Source: Lucifuga dentata (Eukaryota > Chordata > Actinopteri > Ophidiiformes > Bythitidae). From it: 64,000 bases of DNA. Positions within the stretch are counted from its first letter, which is position 1, and every line of letters begins with the position of its first letter. A program made the translations under genes and the position numbers. The notes beneath the pieces were generated by a model. That model did not search any database, was not told where the DNA came from, and saw nothing but the letters and a program-made list of their open reading frames with translations. Location: NCBI GenBank assembly GCA_014773175.1, contig VXCM01000802.1, positions 121,989 to 185,988 on the forward strand, given 5' to 3'. Below are positions 1 through 12,341 of the stretch, piece after piece.

Positions 1-250
1 TTTTTGTCAAAGTAATTAAAAACAACCTTCTACTGTTGCATGGGCATGTTAGCAGACAAACCATTAAATTTTAAGGTGGGTGTTTCACCTGAATATTTGA
101 TTTTAAAAGATTAGGGGATTTGGCAAAATAACAGAAAAACTAAAACACAGTTTTTTGTTTTGGAAAATGTTTGTCATTAAAATAACATTTATGTGGGACA
201 AATTTATTGAGCTTAAACAAAACAACAGAATCACTGGTATGGTTCTTTGA
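1..250 (-). mobile_element. Family A MITE, copy 1 (cut by window edge)
   Basis: Reverse-orientation copy of a dispersed family whose full length is about 575 bp. Full copies read TTAA-AGGACCATACTGG at one end and CCAGTATGGTCCT-TTAA at the other. The terminal inverted repeats are about 85 bp and include GCATGTTTGAGCCCAATATA. Here the shared interior (AAATTTTAAGGTGGGTGT, GATTTGGCAAAATAACAG) runs into the degenerate right end TATGGTTCTTTGAG. The left end lies outside the window. There is no coding capacity. Confidence 0.8.
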
Positions 251-1199
251 GTACATTACCCAAAATGCTGTACTCAGTTACAAATTTGAAATACTAGTAC
301 CTTACTTGTAAAATTTACTGTACAACTTCTCTGATTGTAGCTGACAGTAACTTTGCAGGTTCAGATTTCACATTTAACATGACAACCACATAAAATATTG
401 CCAATATCATTCTTTATTGCCATCTTTCTTTCTTTTCTCCTGTACCTTTCCCCTTGCTTCTTTCCTCTATCCTTCCTTCCTTCCTTCTACCCTATATTAT
501 TTATTTCTTTCTGTCTTTCTTTCCATCCTCAGCTAATCTGAAAACATGAAAAAAGCCAAAACTGGAGATATGAGGTTTTCACCTAAAGGTGACCAAAATC
601 TACTCTTCTCTGCTATACTGAAATTATTCTTATTTTTGATATTTCAGGACACTTTATAGGTAATGTTAATTTAATTTTAATGTTGAATATAATCCATACA
701 AATACATTTGTAATGGACTACATTTCTAGCATATCGACTCTAGAAAAGAGCTTATAAGTACTTCTTTCACCACTGTATCCCATCAGAATAATGCAAAACA
801 AGTACAACACTTTTTGTCAGAAATATAGTTCTTTTTTTCTGGTTTGTAAACCTTTTCTGATGTCCCTGATGGCTCCCTGTCCCATGAAGACAATTTCAGA
901 TTTAGCCTCCTGTGCAGTCACTGTGTTTGTGCAGAAAACTTCCTGCTGTGATGGTATTATAAAGTTAAAAAAAACAAAAACAAAACAATGTTATTTTATG
1001 AACATCTCAAAGAAATCTCTGCAGTCAGCCTTCATCAGCTTTGAAACACTTGGATGTATTTCTAAAAAAAAAGAAAAAAAAACACTATCTACTTTTATAG
1101 TGTCGCAGCTGAACACCACAGAAAGCTGGTCACTTCTCTGTAAGTTGAGGGCCAGAAATCAATATCTATGGCAGGCTGCAAGAAATAAAGCAATGCTGC

Positions 1200-1600
1200 T
1201 AAATGACAGTATGACAACGGCCCTGTGAGCACACTGCCCGTCTCTCCACCTCACTAATGCAAGTCTCTGTGATATGATTTCTGCTTCAGGATGTCTCAAA
1301 CCACACAGTGAAAATTTAGTATTAAATGCATAACAATGCCGAGAGTGACATAAATCTAATCCCACTTGTAAGAGAGAGATGGCGACTTATGCATGAATGC
1401 AGGAGCTGTCGGCAGGTGGCCGACTCACCCAGACTGACATCCCACACTTTCTAAATGAGGAAGAATGATTTTTTTCACTGGAGTCGGTACAAAGCTCAGA
1501 GGGCTCAGAGAGCTTTGCACCTCCTTGCTGACTGATTGTTATTATGAGTTCGCAGCAGAGATAAGTGTTGCTGTGACTCAGTTTTCTGATAAATTGTGAA
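1200..1600. other. Non-repetitive, moderately GC-rich stretch (possible conserved non-coding DNA)
   Basis: This stretch lacks the repeats that dominate the rest of the window, has more even base composition, and shows no coding signal. Words such as GTTATTATGAGTTCGCAGCA and TGCTGTGACTCAGTTTTCTG look like transcription-factor-type sequence. That impression is weak evidence. Confidence 0.2.
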
Positions 1601-1749
1601 GTGCAACAGTGTAAAAAATGACAGCTGTGAATAATCTAAGATATCAAAAAAAAAAAAACTGAAAGTGTACTGATCTAAGGTAGAATGATTTCTAATATTA
1701 TTCTATTGCATCATTTAACTTAAGTATCCAACTTTTAAAATAGCATCAT

Positions 1750-1895
1750 GCAAACATGTTCCCTCATATTTCCTCATTTGTATATCAATGAAGTTATTCA
1801 TAGACACAGTCACACAAAAATTAAGACTTGTTTCAGTCTGGTGATAAATATCACCCGAATGGCTTTAAACTGGATTTGTCTTACATTTGGTTGTG
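1750..1895 (+). mobile_element. Family B MITE fragment
   Basis: This short forward fragment shares words with the longer family B copies at 18160 and 54486: ACATGTTCCCTCAT, then AAAAATTAAGACTTGTTTCA, CTGGTGATAAAT and TTTAAACTGGATTTG. Both ends are missing. Confidence 0.6.
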
Positions 1896-2838
1896 CACAC
1901 ATATATTTAAGAAAAAAAAAAATCATAATTTTTTTCCTTTTAATTATTTTACTTTAATTAAAGGTTGTATTGTTGTTAATATTTTGAATAAAAGATCAAG
2001 AGGATAAACATTACAAACATTTTTTTCACAGCCCATTTTGCTTTTATTAATCAAGAGCCAATATTAGTGGAGAGCACTGTATACTGTACTCCTTGTCTAT
2101 TAATGAGAGAAGTTTCAAACCTGCTATGACTACAATAAATTCTACTCTATTATTGGTTTCTGTATTCTTAACTTATAGGGTACAACGTGCTGCTTTAAAG
2201 AGGTTCACCGTTTCTTTCTGACAGTCACATATGAAGATGCATATAATTAATTGCAACAGAGACACCATGGTTGTGAGAGCATCCCAACTGTATTATTTAT
2301 GTATGTAAGGGTACATTTCGCTAGTGTTGCTAAATGTAGAGATATTTTGGATGTAGCAGTTCATTATAAATGGAACATTCCCCGCCTGTGCATCAGTTTG
2401 ACAATAGATTAGAGAGTTGTTTGTGATTTCTAGCACTGTGAGAAAATGGTTTATGGTCTCAAACTAATTGGACAATCCCAAGCTATAAGAATAATATATG
2501 AGAACTCTGAAAGTGAGAAATATTACCTGTAAATAAAAGGAGATTGCTGTATTGGCTATTTCACAGACGGTAACTGCAATTTGTCTTTTTGCATATTACA
2601 GCACTCTGGCAGTGTTGGTAGGAACTGCAGATTTAATATGAGCCATCCGCTGCCTCCCAGATGGATCCTCCACCCCCCACCCTGTTAGTCTGGGACTCTG
2701 AACTGTGAGATGCAATGACCTTTTTGGTTTTCCATCTGTCACTTCATTTTTAGATACGACCATGAGCAACATTTTCCTGGATCTATCTCCGTAAATGTTA
2801 AAGATACTGAACGTCAGAACCATTTTCATGCTACTGAG

Positions 2839-2868
2839 TCATCATCATCATCATCATCATCATCATCT
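2839..2868. repeat. (TCA)n microsatellite
   Basis: About ten TCA units, read as polyhistidine in one frame. Confidence 0.92.
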
Positions 2869-3114
2869 CAATAACAAATTTTGTGGTTGTTGTACAATTT
2901 TGGCATATTTGTTACTGTACAGCAATTCCTTTAATGCACCTCTGGTCAAATTAAGAATCTTAGTTTGCCCGAACTGGATCCTTATCTGGCTCCAGATCAA
3001 ACTGCACCAAGTAATGGTCTATCATGGGACATATATGCCAGAGTTTCGTCAGAATTGCTGTATTCCATAAAGAAACTGACAAAAATATTGAAAAACACCC
3101 TATGTTTCAAGGTT

Positions 3115-3152
3115 AGAGGACAATACTGTTGATATTGCACGTTTGAGCCCAG
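3115..3152 (+). mobile_element. Family A end-like fragment beside copy 2
   Basis: GAGGACAATACTGTTGATAT followed by TGCACGTTTGAGCCCAG resembles the family A terminus. It lies 20 bp outside the left TTAA of copy 2. Confidence 0.6.
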
Positions 3153-3171
3153 AAAGGAAGGAGGCGACAAC

Positions 3172-3731
3172 TTAAATGACCATACTGCTGGTTTTGCATT
3201 TTAGTCCAGTATATACAACATGATGTAACACTTAGATGTTACATCACTGACAATATTTTGGGAAATATATCCAATTGGAGTGATAAATATTAGAATCATT
3301 TTCCTACCTTCCAGGCTGCCATTGGTTTCAGTTAATTCCAGTATACAATAAAAATCAACTTTTAGAGACTTGAAACACGCTTGAGATAAGTATCCATCAC
3401 AGCTAACATGATGTCTTTTAAGTTTTTTATTTAAGTAACTTTATTTAACTGTCCAACACAAGACTGCATGAAGAGGATGGCTTTTACCGAGAAATTAAAA
3501 ATGACTGTCCCTTCTACATTCAAACATTCGTGTTACCAGGTGAAACACAGAATTTTACGGTGGTATATCACCTGGATATTTGATTTGGAACGATGGGGGA
3601 TTTGGCAAAATAAAAGGAAAACTAAAATACAGTTTTATGTTTTGGAAATTGGTTGTCAGTAACGTAATTAACGTGTGAGAGTTGTATTTATTGAGCTTAA
3701 ACATACAAACATTGCAGGTATCGTCCTTTAA
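3172..3731 (-). mobile_element. Family A MITE, copy 2
   Basis: This is a full-length reverse copy (560 bp) starting TTAAATGACCATACTG and ending TATCGTCCTTTAA. Its interior carries the family words GAGACTTGAAACACGCTTGAGAT and GATTTGGCAAAATAA. An extra end-like fragment (CAATACTGTTGATATTGCAC and GTTTGAGCCCAG) lies just outside the left end at about 3115-3152. This suggests an extended or tandem element end. Confidence 0.88.
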
Positions 3732-5224
3732 GAAATGATTTAAAAGATTCCTGGATCATCTATGGATCCAGATCTGTGCCAAAATTTAGTGTGTTCTTCT
3801 ACTCTTATAAAACCTGTTCATAATATTTTGAGTAATCTTGCCAGCAAACTAACAAAGCAATCAACAGAAGGAGATGAGATCAGAACTTTGTTGACAGAGG
3901 TAATTATGTATTTTATAATGTGAACATTTACCCACTGTGTTCCTGGTTAATCTCACTGTCAATGGAATAATGTATGTTTAGTCTTTATATGTGGCTTTAA
4001 TAAGGCATATACTGCATATGTTTGACAACTACCTAGTTCCAGATTTAATATCTTTACTTTATAACTTATTATTAAAACAGCACAATGACAACGAAGCATG
4101 AAACAGTTCAGTTATCTATATCATTCATGGGTCTATTGCTAATAAATCAACAAAACTCAACAGCAGAAGCCATCTTCAGTCCAGCAGCCTCTGCTAGATG
4201 ACATCCACCGAACCAGACCAGAAACTTTCAAACTGTCTCCTTCAAGTTCACAGCAGGAGACTTCCAGGCTGCTGATGGCATCTAAATCCCAGACCCTCCG
4301 TTTAAACCCCATTCATAAAAAAAATACTTGGCTGACTTCGGCTTGGAGCTGTAAAGAGTTATCCTTCTTTTTCATGGCTGTATGAAATTACAGGATGCTG
4401 AAAATTTACAGACCAACTCCAAACATCCATTCCTTCAAAATACCACCACGTTATACTGATAGGATCTTTAAATTATACTCCAGATTTACCCCCNCCCCCC
4501 CCCCCAAAATAAAAGCTTCTTATTCTCTGAACTGAGAAAGAAAAATATTCACCTTTCCTGAATCAAAAAGTAAATCAGTCAAATCAGATTTTGACTTTTC
4601 ATTCTCACACACACAATCTGTGCTGTGTTTCTCACATTATGATATCCAATCATATTTTTTTTTTCAAAGCAGACACACTGTATTTCAGTTAAGCATTTTC
4701 CTTCTTGATAAATGCAGGAGAAATTTAGCCATGACTTTTTTTTTCCTCCAGATTGCCGCACTGCACTTCTGCAGTGCTGCAGGAGAAAGTTGCAGTGTCT
4801 GCATTTAGAACAAGCTTCTTATCAATGTCGGTGAAGCAGTCACTGGCTCAGTGGTTTAGCCCAAACTCAAGACTCATTTATTTAAGGCAACTTGCATTAA
4901 ATAAATGTGCCATGGTTTTAACAAAATCAGACATTTTCCCTTCATCCCTTTCTGGCTTAATAGAGCAGCACCGACAACGTTAACAAGGAGGAAGGAAAAT
5001 AAGGTGATTAAAGGTTGTTAGAATCTGACAATTTTCTCCACTTACAGTGCCAAGAATAACTTAGCAGTATTTTTTGAATGTATGCATTAATTCTTTATCA
5101 GATATGATCTGATCTTCATCAAAGTCACTATAATAGGAAAAAAAAACCCTAACAAAACACATTCTGCATGAACAAAAGGATTGCACTTCTCAATCTTGTA
5201 CAGAACACATTCTTTTAACATTCT

Positions 5225-5840
5225 AGTCCAGGCAGGTAAGAGTATGTGAACCTTGTCTTTAATATCTGGTAAAATGGTCTTTTTATGGCAATAACATTCA
5301 CCAAATATGTATGTGGATGCTGATCAGATTTGCCCAACAGCTCATACCATATCATCTCTGTAAGACTAAGATCTGGCTTGGCCCATTACAAAACATCAGT
5401 TTCCTTCTTTTTTAGTTCACACTAGTGTCCATTTGCTTGTTTGCTTTGGGTCAGTGTCTTCAGAATCGTCCGTGACCTTGAAATTCTCCACCTAAAATAT
5501 CTTGGTATAATTATTATCCATTATCCATTGTTCCATCAATGACTGAAAGCTGTCCAGGCCCCAAAGCAGCTCCAAACCATTATGTGCCGTCCATCAGGCT
5601 TCACAGGTGGGATGAGGTTTCAGTGTTGGTTTGCAGTGGCTTTTTTCATCCAAACACAGTGCTGTTCATTTCTGCCAAGTTCAAACTTCAAACTTTGTCT
5701 CATCTATCCACAGAACACTGTCCCAGAAGCCACGTGGAACATCCATGCGGTCTTTTGCTAAGTAAAAGCAACGAGCAGTGCTTTCCTTATATATCATCCT
5801 TCCATGACCATCATTTTTGTTCAGTGTTTGCTTAAAACTG
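5225..5840 (-). pseudogene. Tc1-like transposase relic 1
   Basis: On the minus strand, short in-frame pieces match the Tc1 DDE transposase. One reads FWDSVLWIDETKFE, where Tc1 members have FW..VLWSDETK. Then come a stretch like NEQHCVWM and a piece near MVWSCFGAW, which corresponds to the conserved G-G-S-I-M-V-W-G-C-F region. Frameshifts and stops break the frame several times. The plus-strand DNA has the familiar fish pattern GTCCAGGCCCCAAAGCAGC. No intact terminal repeats were found. It is a dead copy of a DNA transposon that once encoded a cut-and-paste transposase. Confidence 0.72.
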
Positions 5841-7942
5841 AACATAATATAAACATATCATTTTTTTTATCTTTAAAGATAAACAGCTTGTGTTGTCTAC
5901 TATTATGACTTTGGTAAAGATCAGATAACACTTGACGAGTAATTAATGCAGAAATTTGAAAGAAATTCGAAAGGGTTCACTAACATTTTGTACCCACTGG
6001 ATTTATATATGAATATATTTACGCCAAAGTTCAAAGAAGAGCTTACAGGCAGATCTGATCTGTTTTCCCATTAGGTCACCCCCATTTGGTGGAATTGAGG
6101 CTGTCAAATGACATGGCAGGCTGTGTGTTTTCCATTGAGAAAGTAAAGGCTCACTAACAATGTGCCATAGTATCTCATTCATCTGTGAGTCAGGTCTCAT
6201 GATGTCTTAAAATAAAATAAATAAATAAATTTAAAAAAAAAAAAAAACCTTCTCATATGGGTGATCATGACCCAAACAAAACTACTACTAAACTGTGTTG
6301 TTATGGAACCTTAATCAAAGTTTTAGTAGACAAAGCCTGTACATATACCTGTACCAAATTTGCTGAAGAAGCATTTAAACAACAGCTGTTATTAACACAA
6401 TCTCAAATTAAAGTTTGATTCATAATAGTTTTAGAGATTTGACTGTCATTGGACTAAGGGAACAAATCACACAGACATCTGCATGAGCATCAGCTGATTC
6501 CTCTGGAATTAACAATTACATCTGGCGCGGTCTGAAAAGGCAGCTGGTTTGTTGAGACATGCAGGGGGGTGTAAAGCACAGTGAATGATTTTGCCCTTTA
6601 GCTAGATTTGCTGCTTTGAAATGAGTCTGACAGTCTGAAAGTTGCTAAATGAGGCCTCAAAGCCAGAATCATTAGATGTTAAAGACAAGTTCCCAGCAAC
6701 ACCACTTTTAAGACAGCTTTTGATAAGACCAAATGATGAGGAGATGTTGAGTACATGAGTACATCCAGTGATTTAAAAGCTTGCAGCTTCTCTTTCATGC
6801 ACATGCTGTCTTTCTCTAGCAGACAGGTGTGTGTGTGTGTGGGGGGGAGGGGGGATGCTTGGCCACTTGGGTTAATCTCATAAACATCTGGAAGCACAGA
6901 TCTCAAACCATGTTGATTGTGCTGGTGTCTATGGACCTCTGTTTTTTTTTTTTTTTTTTTTNTTTTTTTTTTTTTTTTTTGTTTTGTTTTTTTTTTTATA
7001 GCACACAGTTCTGCTGAGAAATATTCACTAAATACAAATCAACCAAACTGTGCAGGTAACATTAATTAGTGCACTAATTGCTACCCTTTCTTCTAACCCT
7101 GTTTATTTTAAGTATGAACAAATTGTGAAGAAAAAAATCCAGTCTCCAAGCTGGCATGGATGTATAAAGAGTGAACTAACAACCAAGATGACTCATGACT
7201 CAGAGGCGTCTTAGCTTAGCTTGTCATGGTAATTAAATCAGATCTGGTCAGAGCTGTGGATTTTAATGATATGTTTGGTGCCTTTGCCCAGAAAGCGGTG
7301 AGGAAAAGCAATATGATTTAAAGTGAAGGATCTCACTCTGTTACTGTGTTATTATCACTGCTTTTAATGAGTAGTGCAACAGTTTGTCATGTTCACTGGA
7401 ATCCCTTTTGCCATGTTAACTACAACCCTCATTTGTCTATCAACATGTAACGTGAAGCATGTGGCAATAAAGTTGCAGAAAAGCCAATAAAAGTTAAGAT
7501 AAATCTAATATTGTACTGTAATTCTTCCAGTATACTGAGCTATTACAAAATACTGAAAATGCCTGTAAGTTATCATGATACCATACCAGGGTGTCTTCTA
7601 CCCCCAGCTGCACATGCATTGCCACCCACAGAAATTAAGCACTGCTAGACGTTCAAACTGAGACACTGACCATGACAAACTTGCTGTCTGCACACTAATA
7701 TTCTTATTTCTTTAGATATGAGCTCACTACTATAAGTCTGTTCAAAGGAGACTCAGAGATCAGTTCTGCATTGCAGCCCTAGATGCATGAAAATCCTTCA
7801 GTTTTGCTCCACATTTGGGCCATTATGCGCCTGCAAACTTACAGTTAGTTTCAGACTCCTTGATTTAGCATTGATGATAGCGGAATTTGTCAAGTGTGAG
7901 AAGCTGTATGTAAATGAAGATGGTGATAAAGAAGCATGCCTC

Positions 7943-8050
7943 TGATCACAAGGCAAGGCAAATTTATTTCTATAGCACAATTCAAGCAGAGGCAATTCAA
8001 ATTCACACAAACAAAATGCATTAAAACAACATTTAAAAGACATATTTATT
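7943..8050 (+). repeat. Dispersed fish repeat (AAGGCAAGGCAA type)
   Basis: CAAGGCAAGGCAAATTTATT followed by TCTATAGCACAATTCAAGCA and CAATTCAAATTCACACA has the form of a very common fish genomic repeat. Its class is not certain from sequence alone. It ends shortly before the poly-T/N block at 8079. Confidence 0.55.
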
Positions 8051-8262
8051 TGAATTTGCAAGATGAGCCATTCTGGATTTTTTTTTTTTTTTTTTTTTTT
8101 NTTTTTTTTTTTTTTTTTTGCTTAGCTGTAAGTGTGTATCTGATTCAGTGTGTTTCAGATTCTGATAACTTTCTGTTGTCAGGTCATGGTAGCCACTTAG
8201 CCTTGCGCAACAACTTACCATAAATACTTAATAAAAAACAGTATTGAAATAATGGCCAGTGC

Positions 8263-8665
8263 TTGAAGTGGGTTGGTGGGACCTCTATGAAAAGGAAAAG
8301 GATTATCAAGGCCACATTTCTGTCACTACTAGATTATGGTGAGGTGATTTATAGACATGCTTCTGCTACCACTCTCAGATCTCTGGACTCAGTATATCAT
8401 TCTGCTCTTAGATTTATCACAGGTGATAGGTATGGTACTCGTCACTGCATTTTATATCAAAAGGTTGGTTAGCCCTCTCTTGCAGAAAGACGTGAAAAAA
8501 CATTGGTACCTATTTATTTATAAAACCATTATTGAAAGTTTACCATCTTACAAACTCATTTATAAGCAGGCTGTATCAGTGTATTCGAATATTCACAAAT
8601 ATCTTTTAAATTGTGAGCGTGTCTTGGGCAGGATAGGAGCGTTTTTTACCATGCTCCAAGCTGGT
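8263..8665 (+). pseudogene. LINE reverse transcriptase C-terminal relic
   Basis: The first frame reads RKRIIKATFLSLLDYGEVIY and then SLDSVYHSALRFITGDRYGT. This is characteristic of the C-terminal end of ORF2 in fish LINEs. A stop follows at about 8470. The similarity continues in another frame with DVKKHWYLFIYKTIIESLPS, so a frameshift separates the two parts. The 5' part of the element is absent, as expected for a 5'-truncated LINE insertion. A dispersed fish repeat and an N-containing poly-T precede it. Confidence 0.8.
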
Positions 8666-9101
8666 TTTGATTTATAGAGGGAAAACTGCGTGAAGCCGTA
8701 CTTTTGCGTGGTTTTATAAATCTGAATATTTTTGTGCGTATGCCATTTCCCTGTTTTGAGCGTAGGTAAACTGTAGTATGGATTGCACACACTGTCTTAT
8801 AAAAGAGGCCACAGGGATGAGCAACTTTGATGAGGACGAGGGCCAATAAAATTTCATTCTCAAGTCACATTAAATAAAACACAAATCACTGAACTCAGTA
8901 CACATCTGTCAACAATGAGCTTTGAAAATAAGGAAAATGAACCTTTATAAAAGCTGCCTAGCAGTATGTTCACGCTGTTAAATGCTTCTCCCTTGTGGCG
9001 GCAGTTTTTTTTTTTTTGTTTTTTTTTCTGTCTGCATATATAGTTGTGGTATATGCCAAGATGGGCACAACCATTTTTTATATATATATATGCAATTTAA
9101 T

Positions 9102-9236
9102 CTAGCAACAGACAGATAATACTGTATAAAGTGCATAGGTGAATGTGTGTGAGTGTGTGACCTTCACTNCTAGCAACAGACAGATAATACTGTATAAAGT
9201 GCATAGGTGAATGTGTGTGAGTGTGTGACCTTCACT
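9102..9236. other. Exact 67-bp duplication around an N (assembly join)
   Basis: The sequence from CTAGCAACAGACAGATAATA to GTGTGACCTTCACT occurs at 9102-9168 and again, identically, at 9170-9236, with a single N at 9169. Identical copies separated only by N indicate two contig ends whose overlap was not merged. Confidence 0.93.
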
Positions 9237-10014
9237 GGCCCTCCTTGACCAACCTATTACACTTTAAAACTAACAATCAATTTCTATCAAGGAGGGCTAA
9301 ACACCTCAACAACAACACAAAGACAAAAACACACAGACGAGCAGTGACAGTAATAATCAGTAATAACCAGTAATAACCAGTGTAGTGGTTTAATCTGTGA
9401 AACACCAAAGAGGCTAAAACCCCACGACACAACAGACCAGGACAAAAAAAACAACACATAAGCAAACAGTGACAGGCGGCAGTTTTTAAATGCAGATATG
9501 AACACGTCCATCGGCAGTGGAATACGCTACGAGGCTCTAGGTTTAGTTTCACATCACACCACTTCCTAAACAGCTGTTGACAGTTTGTCTCCAGGTGCAA
9601 GGGCCGATAACTTATTAACGGAAAACTAATGAGTGGTTTTGAGCACAGCACCATGTTCATCAGCCCCCCAGAGGATTTTAAAGGAATACTGACCAACTTT
9701 AATTTACTGTAACTAGCAGAGGGAAACTTTGGTAAGAAGCATGGAGATTGTAGCCTAAACTTAGAAATAATGGCCTGCCTCTAATAAATGACTACCTCAA
9801 ATAAAGGCCTAGTTCTCTCTGGAGTTGAAGTAAATAAAGGCTCTGGCCACTGTTTGACCATTTATGATATAACTTTATAGCAGATCTCTAAACACAAGCT
9901 GTAGTAACAAAGTCATTCTATGCACATTCTGTCCAAAAAGATATTTTGCACATTACATGGAAGGTAAAGTAAGATGGATGAGCCATGAGGCCATGTACTT
10001 TGAGGCAGTGGCCA

Positions 10015-10162
10015 CCTAAAGGTTAGAGAAGCGAGCATGTGACCAAAAGATTGCCGTTCAATCTTCATTATTACCACTGAAGTGCCCTTGAGCAAGTTAT
10101 CTAATCCCCATTTCCTCCAGTGAAGCTGCCAGCCGAGAAGCACTGGGCAGCTTCCAGGTGTG

Positions 10163-10198
<36 letters not shown>

Positions 10199-10275
10199 CA
10201 CATAGAGCATTCCTGCAAAAGACCATCCAATGCTCAGTGAACTTCCTCTGGATAAATAAAGGTTCAACTGAAAAT
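10015..10275 (+). mobile_element. tRNA-derived SINE
   Basis: GGTTAGAGAAGCGAGCATGT, GACCAAAAGATTGCCGTTCA and ATCTTCATTATTACC form a tRNA-like head with A-box and B-box resemblance. Then come GTGCCCTTGAGCAAG, a (TG)n tract (10166-10194) and the tail CCTCTGGATAAATAAAGG. This is the layout of widespread fish tRNA-derived SINEs. RNA polymerase III would transcribe such an element from the internal boxes. It is not a functional tRNA gene. Confidence 0.8.
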
Positions 10276-10599
10276 ACTGTAAGTAAGTGAAGCTAAAGAC
10301 AAAGTGTCATAACACACAATTCTGTTATTCCATCTTGGTTATATTCGCACAATTACTACACACACTATAGAAGGTGATCACAAACAGAAATGTTCAGGTT
10401 CCAGGTTTAACTGAATGTTTTGTAGGCTGTTTACCAATGATAATGATATAATGATAATTATTTGACTTTTTTCACACTTGCCACCTGTTCAGGTGAATTT
10501 ACGCACAAATTATTGCACTATCAATGACATAAAAATACCGATGATAGCATTTTCTTGCACTTTATTCCATCATTGCAATAACCTTAGACCTGCTTCATT

Positions 10600-10970
10600 T
10601 AAGCACAGCATTACCGCTCTTTAAAAGGTGTCTAGGCAGCATTGCTCTTGCGTAACAAGCCGGGTTTGCTGTCTCTGGCATGTGACTGCGATCGATCAGG
10701 CTGTCCATCAACTGTCTGCTCAGTGCAAAAATTCACATCCCATACAATCTCCCCTTCTCACCCCATTTCACTAAAGATCCCATTCCTCTCAGTGCACTTC
10801 TGGTCTTAATGCATGTCAGTGATCCTATGTGTGAAACTAATTTTGATAAAGCCTTCGTGCTGTTGAGAGTCACTTTTGTGTGAATCCAGCAGTGGCTGCA
10901 ATCAGTTGTGGAGTAATACGCTATAGGAGCGAGGAAGCCATTTATTCTTCAAGGCATTAAGGCAAAGCAG
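10600..10970. other. Non-repetitive stretch (possible conserved non-coding DNA)
   Basis: No repeat family or coding frame was recognised. Composition is close to balanced, unlike the flanking AT-rich DNA. It includes CATGTGACTGCGATCGATCA and GTGGAGTAATACGCTATAGG. Confidence 0.2.
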
Positions 10971-11758
10971 CTCACCATGTACAGAACCTTTTAAAACTAA
11001 AAACATGATTTTAAAATTTTAAAGTTTTCTTTTTAGACAAAAAGAAAATTCAGGCATTTAAAGCCCAAATATTAAAGAATTCCATTAAGGGAAGGCTACT
11101 TTGGATTTACAGTGCTGAAGTCATTTAGTATCTCTCTTCTTTCTATTTGCCTGCACACACACATTTTACTGTAGCCGTGTTTCAGTTATATAATGCTGTG
11201 TAAAGCACTTTAATTGACAAAAAAAAAAAAAAAAAAAAAAAAAAAAACAACTAATAGAAATAATTCAAAAAATTCAAACAGATTGTAATGATTTGTTGTT
11301 TTTGTTTGCCTTTTATTATTTATATGAAGCTTCAGTCCCCTGCCAATGTCAATTTCTTGTTGTTTTCAGGCGCAGGTATATCACATAGAGATTTCCCTGC
11401 ATGCATGATTGTTCTGCCATTTAATCAGAAATTACATCAGGAAGAAGACAATGACAGGAAGCCATTTCAGACTGACAACATCAGCGCCAGCAGCAAGAAG
11501 CTGAATAAGAGTCAAAGCTTGTCTATTACAGTGCTCAGTGAGAACCTGATGAATCCCAGCAGGATCCAAGTCAGTCTGTAAATCACTTTCCCTCAAAAAC
11601 ACTCATAATAAGTGCTGAAAGCAAATCATTGATAATGACTTTACATTGAGCTGCAGCCATAAAGCTCCCCTGTTGACACCACAACACAATTCAGAGTGAT
11701 GTGCAACGTAAAAGCACAATTTAAAAATGTACTGCAGAGGCTCAAGTAAAGGGTTCAG

Positions 11759-12341
11759 TTAAAGGACCATACTGGCGATTGTGCATGTTTGAGCCCAATA
11801 TATACAACTCACATACATGGTACATTACTGACAACCAATTTCCGAAACGTAAAGCCATATTTTAATTTTGCTGTTATTCTTTCAAATCTCCAATCTTTCA
11901 AAATCAAAGGTTCAGGTGATACACGCACCTTAAAATTCAATGTTTTACCTACTAACAGTTATGCAGGATCATAGAAGGGATGGTCATTTTCATTTCTCGG
12001 TAAAATCTGTCTTCTCCAGAGATTATATTCCCTGGCAGAGACATTGTCTTCCATGCAGCTCCATGTTGGATCAGTTAAATAAAGTTTCTTCGACAAAAAA
12101 CCTAATAGACACTCTGCTTGCTGTACGTATCTCAAGTGTGTTTCAAGTCTCTACAAGTTGATTTTAATAGTGTACTGGAATGAACTTAAACCAATTGCAG
12201 TCTGGAAGGTAGGAAAGACATTCTTAAATTTACCACTAAGGTCATATATTTTGGGAAATGGTTGTCAGTAAGATGTAACATGTATGTGGATTATATATAT
12301 ATTGGGCTAAAACTTGCATGATCACCAGTATGGTCCTTTAA
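11759..12341 (+). mobile_element. Family A MITE, copy 3
   Basis: This is a well-preserved forward copy (583 bp) with both ends intact: TTAAAGGACCATACTGGCGA on the left and CACCAGTATGGTCCTTTAA on the right. Inside are CCATGTTGGATCAGTTAAAT and a segment CAAGTCTCTACAAGTTGATT shared by other forward copies. The roughly 90 bp following it (12342-12432) recurs in inverted orientation beside the copy at 29739. The TTAA at both ends fits TTAA-targeting transposons (piggyBac or Kolobok types). Confidence 0.92.

Noticed and set aside
791..1228. Plus-strand frame of 145 codons, the longest in the window
   Set aside because: It contains lysine runs from poly-A, has no recognisable domain, no splice or promoter context, and AT-driven composition typical of chance frames.
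9277..9696. Minus-strand frame of 139 codons with hydrophobic stretches that look like membrane helices
   Set aside because: The leucine/valine/cysteine-rich parts come from CAACAACA and ACACAAAG repeats on the plus strand. No family match and no start context. It begins near an assembly join at 9169.
9610..9870. Possible MITE with AATAAAGGCC-type words
   Set aside because: The words resemble known fish repeats, but no terminal repeats or second copy were found in the window.
10015..10090. A tRNA gene
   Set aside because: The A-box and B-box resemblance belongs to a SINE head. There is no complete cloverleaf and the sequence continues into a SINE body and tail.
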